A stretch of DNA of 17,091 nucleotides from an uncultured Mollicutes bacterium. GTDB lineage: Bacteria; Bacillota_I; Bacilli_A; RFN20; CAG-449. The DNA is taken from contig URVS01000007.1 of NCBI GenBank assembly GCA_900551385.1, positions 1 through 17,091 on the forward strand, given 5' to 3'. Below are positions 1-5,744 of this stretch, one piece after another. The notes under the pieces are model-generated. The model was not told the origin of the DNA and ran no database searches. It saw only the letters and a program-made list of their open reading frames with translations. Each line of letters begins with the position of its first letter. The stretch's first letter is position 1. Made by a program: the position numbers and the translations under genes.

Positions 1-1
1 T

Positions 2-196
2 ATAAAGGAAAGAGGTAGAAGTGTTGATTCAGTTATTAATCAATATTTAACAACTGTTAAACCAATGTATCATTTATTTGTTAGACCTACTATTAGATAC
101 GCTGATATAATTATTCCAAATGATAGAGAACATACTATTGGTACTCAAATGTTAATTAGAAATATAAAAGCCTTAATTAAAGAAAATCAAAATTAG
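2..196 (+). CDS. udk: Uridine kinase, C-terminal end (partial)
   Basis: Only the last 64 codons are in the window, and they end at TAG. The segment contains the pattern VINQYLTTVKPMYHLFV followed by RYADIIIP, which matches the conserved C-terminal part of bacterial uridine kinases (typically VxxQYxxTVxPMHxxFVEP...ADIIIP). Uridine kinase phosphorylates uridine and cytidine to UMP and CMP in pyrimidine salvage. The kinase P-loop and catalytic residues lie upstream, outside the window. The next gene is a tRNA 49 nt downstream with its own promoter. The family call rests on a short but distinctive segment. Confidence 0.82.
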   Translation: MKERGRSVDSVINQYLTTVKPMYHLFVRPTIRYADIIIPNDREHTIGTQMLIRNIKALIKENQN

Positions 197-205
197 TTAA
201 TACTC

Positions 206-234
206 TTGATTATTGATAAAAAATATTATATTAT
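206..234 (+). promoter_or_regulatory. Promoter of the tRNA-Lys gene
   Basis: A -35 box TTGATT (206-211) and a -10 box TATTAT (229-234) are separated by exactly 17 nt. The predicted start near 241 is only about 5 nt ahead of the mature tRNA, which is normal for a tRNA transcription unit. Confidence 0.6.
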
Positions 235-245
235 TTTTTAGCAAT

Positions 246-321
246 GGACCCTTAGCTCAGTTGGCAGAGCAACTGACTCTTAATCAGTGGGTCTGGAGTT
301 CGAATCTCCAAGGGTCCACCA
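246..321 (+). tRNA. tRNA-Lys (anticodon CUU)
   Basis: The full cloverleaf can be folded by hand. The acceptor stem GGACCCT pairs with AGGGTCC. The D arm is GCTC...GAGC. The anticodon stem ACTGA/TCAGT encloses the loop CTCTTAA, giving anticodon CTT, so it reads AAG. The variable loop is GGGTC, and the T arm TGGAG/CTCCA encloses TTCGAAT. The discriminator A is followed by an encoded CCA (319-321). Length is 76 nt. Most lysine codons in this AT-rich window are AAA, so a second tRNA-Lys with anticodon UUU is expected elsewhere in the genome. Confidence 0.97.
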
Positions 322-336
322 AATCAAAAAAGTTAG

Positions 337-367
337 AACCGTTACTCATTTAAAGGTAACGGTTTTT
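337..367 (+). terminator. Rho-independent terminator after tRNA-Lys
   Basis: Perfect 9-bp stem AACCGTTAC (337-345) / GTAACGGTT (356-364) with a 10-nt loop. A run of T continues from the stem to 367. It sits 16 nt after the encoded CCA. Confidence 0.9.
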
Positions 368-459
368 AATTAAAATGTATAATATAATTGTTTGTTAAAC
401 CTAAATATTTTGTTTACTAATTTATAATGATGCTATTTTTATTTGCTTAATTAAATGGA

Positions 460-501
460 ATTGATATGTTAATTTGATTAATATTTTGTTATTGATATGT
501 T
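460..501 (+). repeat. 11-bp direct repeat, possible regulatory site
   Basis: ATTGATATGTT occurs at 460-470 and again at 491-501, exactly 31 bp apart, close to three helical turns. It lies in the 304-nt gene-free stretch 322-625, just upstream of the likely promoter of the glycosyltransferase pair. Besides the tRNA terminator, the promoter and a mini-ORF, I see nothing else in that stretch. The repeat could be a pair of binding sites for a regulator or could be chance in AT-rich DNA. Confidence 0.35.
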
Positions 502-508
502 TTTTTAT

Positions 509-536
509 TTGAAAAAAAGAAAAAATATTATATAAA
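509..536 (+). promoter_or_regulatory. Candidate promoter of the glycosyltransferase operon
   Basis: TTGAAA (509-514) and TATAAA (531-536) with a 16-nt spacer. Transcription would begin near 543, leaving a leader of about 80 nt before the first glycosyltransferase. A second weaker -10-like TAAAAT is at 562-567 without a clear -35. Confidence 0.45.
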
Positions 537-594
537 CTAATGATTTAAGTTTTTTTTATGTTAAAATATAACAAGTATACTATTGAAGAGGTAA

Positions 595-618
595 ATGAAA
601 ACTTTAATAAATATTTAG
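595..618 (+). CDS. Possible 7-codon leader peptide MKTLINI
   Basis: A purine-rich site GAAGAGG (585-591) is followed 3 nt later by ATG at 595, then six more codons and TAG at 616-618, encoding MKTLINI. The downstream glycosyltransferase ATG (626) starts 7 nt after this stop in another frame and has no Shine-Dalgarno sequence of its own. Ribosomes may therefore load at the mini-ORF and reinitiate at 626. The SD-to-ATG gap is tight and the peptide is too short for homology support, so this is a suggestion from layout only. Confidence 0.3.
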   Translation: MKTLINI

Positions 619-625
619 TTTAATT

Positions 626-1786
626 ATGAAAAAAAAATTGCGTATCTTATTCCCTTATGTAGAAGCAGGACTTGGTCATATCATTCCAATGAAAGCATTT
701 GTGTCAGAATTTAAGAAAAAACATTCTGATGAATTTGAGATTATTGAAAGTGATTTCTATAGAGAAGATAATGATCAAGACTTAATAAAATATGAAACAT
801 GGTTTTGTAATCATGTTAAATTATTTGCAATTTTTCCTTTCATAGGAAATATAATTACTTTTTTGGATTATATTATTCCGATTAACATGGCTAGCAATTT
901 TGTTATGCGAACTTTTCATAGAAAAGCATATAAAAAATCTTTAAAAAAAATGGAAGACTTTCATGCAGATATAGTTTTTTCTACTCATTGGGCTACTAAT
1001 TATTATGCACATAAAATAAAAAATTGCCCATATACAATTTTATATTGTCCTGATTGTGAATTAATTAATGCATTTTCATATCCTAGTGATTTAACTTTAA
1101 TTAGTACAGAAGTTGGTTATAAGAAAGGATTAAAAAAGAAACATCGTTTTAATGAAGATAATTTAAAGATGACTAAATTTTTAATTCGAAATAGAGCTTT
1201 TGAAATTCCATATGATAAATATGAAAATAGAAAGAACTTAAATTTACCAATGGATAATTTTACCATCATGTTTATGGATGGTGGATATGGTATTGGTAAA
1301 ATGGAATATTTATGTAAGAAATTAGTAAATGACAAACGTAACATTACAATAATTGCAGCATGTGGAAGAAATAAAAAATTATACGAAAAATTTATTAATT
1401 TAAAAGCAAATAAAAATGTTAACTTTGTTGTTTTAAATTTAAATGATGATGTTTTACCTTATATTGCGGCGTGCGATTTATTTGTTGGTAAAGGTGGAAA
1501 TTCTATTGCAGAACCTACTTTTTTTTCACACCCATCGATAATTTCAACTTTATCAACAGGTATTGAAAAAAGGATTGCTCGATTTTATCAAGATGATGTA
1601 GGTTCAAGTATTATATGTACAAAAAAGAAAAAAATACTAAAATTAATAGGCGCATTTATTGATGATCCTTCATTATTAAAACCTTATGAAGAAAAAGCAT
1701 ATTTAGATCACAATAGATATGGCTCCAAAGAATGTGTTGAAATAGTATATAATCAAATAAAAAAGGAAGTAAAAATAAATGATTAG
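626..1786 (+). CDS. GT28/MGDG-synthase-like glycosyltransferase (UgtP/MurG fold)
   Basis: 386 residues, close to Bacillus UgtP length. Near the N terminus, residues 12-18 read VEAGLGH, the Gly-rich loop of the MGDG synthase/MurG GT-B fold (usually GGGH). Near the C terminus FVGKGGNSIAEP (residues 286-297) occupies the place of the nucleotide-sugar loop (typically TKPGGLTxxEA). No signal peptide or clear membrane helix is seen; such enzymes act on the inner membrane face, transferring glucose or galactose from UDP-sugar to diacylglycerol or a similar lipid. The start at 626 fits because the GxGH loop sits at the expected distance, although no ribosome site precedes it. The gene overlaps the next glycosyltransferase by 8 nt (ATGATTAG), so the two are co-translated. 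Acceptor and sugar are inferred, not shown. Confidence 0.72.
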   Translation: MKKKLRILFPYVEAGLGHIIPMKAFVSEFKKKHSDEFEIIESDFYREDNDQDLIKYETWFCNHVKLFAIFPFIGNIITFLDYIIPINMASNFVMRTFHRKAYKKSLKKMEDFHADIVFSTHWATNYYAHKIKNCPYTILYCPDCELINAFSYPSDLTLISTEVGYKKGLKKKHRFNEDNLKMTKFLIRNRAFEIPYDKYENRKNLNLPMDNFTIMFMDGGYGIGKMEYLCKKLVNDKRNITIIAACGRNKKLYEKFINLKANKNVNFVVLNLNDDVLPYIAACDLFVGKGGNSIAEPTFFSHPSIISTLSTGIEKRIARFYQDDVGSSIICTKKKKILKLIGAFIDDPSLLKPYEEKAYLDHNRYGSKECVEIVYNQIKKEVKIND

Positions 1787-3158
1787 TATAGAAATAAAAA
1801 ATTATCTTGATATTGTCAATATGGTATTTTTAGGAATATTTATCTTTTTAACATTAATTGTTGTGCATTTTTTACTAATATCAATTGTGGGTTTGTTTTG
1901 TAATAAAAAATATCCACATAGTGATAAAAAATGTCGATATGGATGTATTATTCCTGCAAGAAATGAAGAGAATACCATTTCTGATTTAATTAATAGTATT
2001 CGAAAATCTGATTACCCACAAGATAAATTAGATATTTTTGTTGTAGCTCATAATTGTACTGATAATACTGTACGAATAGCACAAGAAGCTGGTGCAATCG
2101 TTTATGAATATAATAATATGAATGAATGTACTATGGGATTTGCTTTTAAAGCATTATTTGAATTTATTGAAAAGAATATAAATGGAGGAACAGCATCTTA
2201 TGATGGCTTTTTCTTGTTTAATGCTGATAATATTGTAAAAAAAGATTATTTTACTAAAATGAACGATGCATTTAATTATTATGATAAAAAATGCGTAATT
2301 ACTTCATTTAGAAATTCAAGAAATTTTAATTCTAATGTTATTGCAGGATTATATGGTATTTATTTTGTTATAGGTTCAAGATTTGAATCTCTTGGTAGAA
2401 CTGTTTTAGGTATCTCTACTAGAGTACAAGGTACTGGATATGTTATTAATAGTGAATTAGTAAAAAATGGTTGGAATTATACCCAATTGACAGAAGATTG
2501 GGAATTTTCTGCTGATCAAGTTCTAAATGGAAATAAAATAAAGTTTTGTAATGAGGCAATTTTTTATGATGAACAACCTACAAATTTAAAAATTATGTGG
2601 AGACAAAGAGTGCGTTGGTCAAGAGGTCACTTATTAGTTTTCTTTACAAAATTTAAAGATTTAATGCAAAGTCTATTTTCTTCAAAAAAGAGAAAGAGTT
2701 TTTCTATTTATGATACAATGATAAATACTTCTCCATATGTAATTGTGGTAATGATAATGTTTTTATTAAAAATAATATGTTATTTATTTGCACCTTTAGC
2801 TGATTTATCTATACCAGCGGCAGAAGTTTATAAATATATACTTTTTGGTGATAATCCTTCAGTATTTTTATTTGATTTTGATTTTAAAAATTTTATGTTT
2901 GTCAATAATGGATATTTATTTCACGTTATAAGAACAATTATTATTTCTTATGTTAGTTTATTTTTAACAGCAGTAATAACTTTTGTTGCTGAAAGAAAAC
3001 GAATTGGCAAAATGAATTTCTTCTTAAAATTATTTATTTGTTTATTATGGCCTTTATTTATATTTATTGAATTTCCAATTGATATACAAGCTGTTTTTTC
3101 AAAGAATTTAAGTTGGAAACCGATACCACATGGCGATAAAAATAGTATAAAAGCCTAA
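1779..3158 (+). CDS. Membrane GT2 glycosyltransferase (processive, cellulose-synthase/NodC-like)
   Basis: 459 residues. An N-terminal membrane helix (about 15-40) precedes a GT-A catalytic domain beginning IIPARNEENTI. Visible motifs are FNADN (metal/nucleotide-binding acidic residue D150), GTGYVI, TEDWEFS (general-base region, E239 D240) and QRVRW at 276-280, the QxxRW signature of processive GT2 enzymes. At least three hydrophobic segments follow in the C-terminal third. The start is supported by AAGGAAG (1763-1769) 9 nt upstream. It overlaps the preceding GT28-like gene by 8 nt, so the two probably build one product such as a glycolipid or envelope polysaccharide. Substrate is unknown. The gene is convergent with alr, and no convincing terminator is seen in the 77-nt gap. 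Confidence 0.8.
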   Translation: MISIEIKNYLDIVNMVFLGIFIFLTLIVVHFLLISIVGLFCNKKYPHSDKKCRYGCIIPARNEENTISDLINSIRKSDYPQDKLDIFVVAHNCTDNTVRIAQEAGAIVYEYNNMNECTMGFAFKALFEFIEKNINGGTASYDGFFLFNADNIVKKDYFTKMNDAFNYYDKKCVITSFRNSRNFNSNVIAGLYGIYFVIGSRFESLGRTVLGISTRVQGTGYVINSELVKNGWNYTQLTEDWEFSADQVLNGNKIKFCNEAIFYDEQPTNLKIMWRQRVRWSRGHLLVFFTKFKDLMQSLFSSKKRKSFSIYDTMINTSPYVIVVMIMFLLKIICYLFAPLADLSIPAAEVYKYILFGDNPSVFLFDFDFKNFMFVNNGYLFHVIRTIIISYVSLFLTAVITFVAERKRIGKMNFFLKLFICLLWPLFIFIEFPIDIQAVFSKNLSWKPIPHGDKNSIKA

Positions 3159-3235
3159 TAAATTGAGAATATAAAAAATTAAATTTTATAAAGAATATAA
3201 TAAATAATAATCAACAATAGTTGTTATAATTAGTA

Positions 3236-4240
3236 TTATTTATATATTCTTTTTATATTAGGTGATAAAGAAGAAAGAATATAATATATATTTTCGTTAT
3301 TAAGAGAAATTAAATTATTTGTATTATTTGAAGAAATAATTTCTACTTCTTCTAAAGGAATATCTTCTTTTGAAAAAAACATAGTCATATCCATACATTG
3401 TTTTCCTATTTGATAATAGATTTTATTTTGATAAAAAAAACATAATGTTTTTAGTCTTGATAATCCATGGCTATAACCAAAAGGAAGTGTCAATATATAC
3501 CCATTATTTGGTGTTTTTTCAATGTAATCATAACCAACTTCAGCATCTTTATTTATTTTTTGAATTCTTATAATTGGACATATTAATCTTAATGATGGTT
3601 TTAATTCTAAATATGGATTATAACCATATAAAGCTAGTCCAACTCTTATAGTATTACAATAAGATAATTCTTCGTTTATAAAATTTGAAGCTTGCGAATG
3701 AATAATTAATTTGTCTTGATAAAAATAAGTATCTATTATGTTTTTAAATATTTCTTTTTGCTGAGTATTATCTTGTGAACAAAAATGAGTATATATTCCT
3801 TTTAATTTCAATTTAGAGTTTTTAATTATATTAATTGCATCTAAAATTTCATTTTTATCTATTCCTAGTCTATGCATACCAGTTTCTATTTCTAAATGGA
3901 TTGAAATCGGAACATTTTGTTTTGCTAAAATTCTTAATTGATTTAAAGAAGAAATTCCTTGAGTTATTTTTAATGAATATATTGTTTTAGCATCATCGCA
4001 TCTACCAAGTAAAAGTATAGGAGAAAAAATCATGTTTTTTCTTAATAAAATAGCTTCAGATATATTGCTTACTGCTAACATAAAAACATTATTACTTGCT
4101 AAAGTGCGACCTACATGAATTAAAGAATGACCATAAGCATTATCTTTAATAACTGCAATTACATTCTTTTTAGTGTAAGTTGCTATTTTTTTATAATTAT
4201 CAATAATATTTTTTAAATAAATTTCAATATATGCTTCCAT
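3236..4240 (-). CDS. alr: Alanine racemase
   Basis: 334 residues; a PLP enzyme interconverting L- and D-alanine for peptidoglycan. The PLP lysine is K32 in AVIKDNAYGH. The catalytic tyrosine is Y237 in VGYDY, with GMHRLG (R124), RVGLALYG (R199) and CMDM (282-285) as further family landmarks, and the C terminus LSSLSPNIKRIYK is typical. The protein is compact compared with the usual 365-390 residues, with shortening spread along its length. At the position of the carbamylated Lys (Lys129 of the Geobacillus enzyme, HLKIDTGM) this protein has E117 (HLEIETGM). It lies downstream of the HPr-like gene on the same strand, separated by a terminator. No good promoter of its own was found, so read-through is possible. 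Confidence 0.93.
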   Translation of the reverse strand: MEAYIEIYLKNIIDNYKKIATYTKKNVIAVIKDNAYGHSLIHVGRTLASNNVFMLAVSNISEAILLRKNMIFSPILLLGRCDDAKTIYSLKITQGISSLNQLRILAKQNVPISIHLEIETGMHRLGIDKNEILDAINIIKNSKLKLKGIYTHFCSQDNTQQKEIFKNIIDTYFYQDKLIIHSQASNFINEELSYCNTIRVGLALYGYNPYLELKPSLRLICPIIRIQKINKDAEVGYDYIEKTPNNGYILTLPFGYSHGLSRLKTLCFFYQNKIYYQIGKQCMDMTMFFSKEDIPLEEVEIISSNNTNNLISLNNENIYYILSSLSPNIKRIYK

Positions 4241-4273
4241 AACATCACATTAAAATGTATGTTATTTCAATAT

Positions 4274-4298
4274 AAAAAAAGACTTTTTATAAGTCTTT
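4274..4298 (-). terminator. Terminator after the HPr-like gene
   Basis: On the minus strand AAAGACTT and AAGTCTTT form an 8-bp stem with a 5-nt loop, followed by a run of T (4280-4274). The stem begins inside the stop codon of the HPr-like gene. It separates that gene from alr. Confidence 0.75.
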
Positions 4299-4564
4299 TA
4301 ATCTTTTAAATCAATTTCTTTAAGTAATTCATTGAATGCTACTTCAGCTTGGTCTTCATCTACACCATTAATTTCAATGAGAAATTCGTTTCCTTTAGGA
4401 ACAACTAAAGCCATAACATTCATAATTGATTTTAAATCAGCTTCTTCATCTAATACTTTAATTGTACAATCTGATTTAAATTTGTTAGCTTCGTTAACAA
4501 TTTGAACTGATAATCTTGCAGTTAATCCATTAGGTGATAATACTTTTCCTGTAACTTGTTTCAT
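4298..4564 (-). CDS. HPr-family protein lacking His15 (Crh-like)
   Basis: 88 residues, full length for the HPr fold. The second half keeps the regulatory site LKSIMNVMAL with Ser46 at exactly the HPr position, the target of HPr kinase/phosphorylase. The active-site loop, normally GxHARP, reads GLTARL: residue 15 is Thr (codon ACT) instead of the phospho-accepting His, and residue 18 is Leu instead of Pro. It therefore cannot carry PTS phosphate on His15, but could be phosphorylated on Ser46 and act as a CcpA co-regulator, as Bacillus Crh does (which has Gln15). Its own strong promoter lies upstream. No clear ribosome site directly precedes the ATG; an AAAGGA is about 42 nt upstream. Function as Crh is inferred; a catalytically dead HPr in a PTS-poor genome is the alternative. 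Confidence 0.85.
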   Translation of the reverse strand: MKQVTGKVLSPNGLTARLSVQIVNEANKFKSDCTIKVLDEEADLKSIMNVMALVVPKGNEFLIEINGVDEDQAEVAFNELLKEIDLKD

Positions 4565-4617
4565 CTTAATTAATTTAGAAACATAAAAATGCTTTTAGTT
4601 TCATTCCTTTCAAAATT

Positions 4618-4646
4618 ATCATACAACAATGTTAAAAATGTTGCAA
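4618..4646 (-). promoter_or_regulatory. Promoter of the HPr-like gene with palindromic operator
   Basis: On the minus strand, -35 TTGCAA (4646-4641) and -10 TATGAT (4623-4618) are spaced by 17 nt. The predicted start near 4611 gives a leader of about 47 nt. The spacer and half of the -35 box are filled by an imperfect 20-bp palindrome (4624-4643, CAACA...TGTTG ends, 8 of 10 half-site positions paired), placed where a repressor would block RNA polymerase. Confidence 0.6.
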
Positions 4647-4702
4647 TAAAAGAAAAAAAATAAGAATTTTTAGCTAGATTAATAACGTTAAAAATAATTT
4701 TC

Positions 4703-4733
4703 TTGTAAAAAAGAAAAAATTCGTTATTATAAT
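4703..4733 (+). promoter_or_regulatory. Candidate promoter of galU
   Basis: TTGTAA (4703-4708) is followed by TATTAT (4725-4730, spacing 16) overlapping a perfect TATAAT (4728-4733, spacing 19). A ribosome site AAGGAT (4763-4768) lies 10 nt before the galU ATG. This promoter diverges from that of the HPr-like gene about 60 bp away. Confidence 0.5.
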
Positions 4734-4778
4734 ATATATATGACTTTTTTGTCATTGTTAATAAGGATTTGAGTAAAA

Positions 4779-5651
4779 ATGAACAAAATTAGAAAAGTAA
4801 TTATTCCAGCTGCAGGGCTAGGAACTAGATTTTTACCCGCTACAAAATCATTACCAAAAGAGATGTTTCCTATCATTGATACACCTACTTTACAATATAT
4901 TGTTGAAGAAGCTCATGATAGTGGAATTGAAGAAGTAGGAATTATAGTATCGGTAGAAAAACCTAGTATAAAAAAACATTTTGAAATAGATGAAGCATTA
5001 GAAAATCATCTAATTGCGACTAATAAATTACAAGAAGCTCAATTAATTAGAAAAATTGCTTCTTTGACTAAAATAACATTTATTTTACAAGATCAACCAA
5101 AGGGTTTAGGTCATGCTATATTATGTGCTAAAGAATTTATTAATGGTGAAGATTTTGCTATTATGTTAGGCGATGATTTAATTGTTAATAGAAATGGAAA
5201 GCCAGTTTTAAAACAATTAATTGATGCATATGAAAAAACAGGACACTCAGTTTTAGGAGTTCAACAAGTTCCTTTTGAAGATGTAAAAAAATATGGAGTA
5301 GTTGATCCTATGAATATTGATGGTAATTTAATTAAAATTAAAGGAATAGTAGAAAAACCATCATTAGAAGTTGCTCCATCAAATTATGCAGTTTTAGGAA
5401 GATATGTTTTAACAAATAAAATTTTTGATTATTTAGCTAAAATTGTTATAGATGGAACAAAAGAAATTCAATTGACAACTGGAATTGAGGATTTATTAAG
5501 TGTAGAAGATGTTTATGCTTATTGCTTTGAAGGCATAAGATATGATATTGGAGATAAATTCGGTTATATTAAAGCTACTATTGATTTTGCATTAAATCGT
5601 GATGATTTGAAGCAAAAAGTAATGGAATATATGAAAGAAATTGCAAAATAA
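4779..5651 (+). CDS. galU: UTP-glucose-1-phosphate uridylyltransferase
   Basis: 290 residues, the normal size. It makes UDP-glucose from UTP and glucose-1-phosphate in the cytoplasm. The N terminus VIIPAAGLGTRFLPATKS followed by LPKEMFPI is the nucleotide-binding signature of GalU/GtaB enzymes. Further family segments are DQPKGLGHAI, MLGDDLI, VGVVEKP-like GIVEKPS, and GIRYDIGDKFGYIKA near the C terminus. It is monocistronic by layout, with its own promoter and a terminator that overlaps its stop codon. UDP-glucose is the usual donor for glycolipid glycosyltransferases of the kind encoded at 626-3158. Confidence 0.96.
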   Translation: MNKIRKVIIPAAGLGTRFLPATKSLPKEMFPIIDTPTLQYIVEEAHDSGIEEVGIIVSVEKPSIKKHFEIDEALENHLIATNKLQEAQLIRKIASLTKITFILQDQPKGLGHAILCAKEFINGEDFAIMLGDDLIVNRNGKPVLKQLIDAYEKTGHSVLGVQQVPFEDVKKYGVVDPMNIDGNLIKIKGIVEKPSLEVAPSNYAVLGRYVLTNKIFDYLAKIVIDGTKEIQLTTGIEDLLSVEDVYAYCFEGIRYDIGDKFGYIKATIDFALNRDDLKQKVMEYMKEIAK

Positions 5652-5671
5652 TGCAAATTTCTTTTTTTTTT
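5637..5671 (+). terminator. Terminator of galU
   Basis: GAAATTGCA (5637-5645) pairs with TGCAAATTTC (5652-5661) with one bulged A, followed by ten T (5662-5671). The hairpin overlaps the last galU codons and its stop. Confidence 0.75.
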
Positions 5672-5706
5672 ACAAAGATACTCTACTAAACTTATAAAAT
5701 TTATTT

Positions 5707-5733
5707 TATAATAAATATGTTTTATAGGGAGGA
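5707..5733 (+). promoter_or_regulatory. nifJ -10 box and strong ribosome site
   Basis: A perfect TATAAT is at 5707-5712; no good -35 is seen at 16-18 nt upstream (TACTAA is the best). The Shine-Dalgarno AGGGAGGA (5726-5733), 11 nt before the ATG, is among the strongest in the window and fits a highly expressed enzyme. Confidence 0.4.
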
Positions 5734-5744
5734 ATAAATAAAAC

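Noticed and set aside
3159..3235. Possible terminator hairpin AACAA-TAG-TTGTT (3213-3225) between the convergent GT2 and alr genes
   Set aside because: The stem is only 5 bp with a 3-nt loop and no T run follows, so it is not convincing.
4565..4610. A 9-codon ORF (MKLKAFLCF) in the leader of the HPr-like gene
   Set aside because: Its ATG directly abuts AAAGGA with no usable spacing, so translation from it is doubtful; noted only as a possible parallel to the mini-ORF at 595.
4570..4755. A 61-codon minus-strand reading frame between the HPr-like gene and galU
   Set aside because: It covers both divergent promoters and the operator-like palindrome, has no ribosome site, and its composition is what AT-rich noncoding DNA gives.
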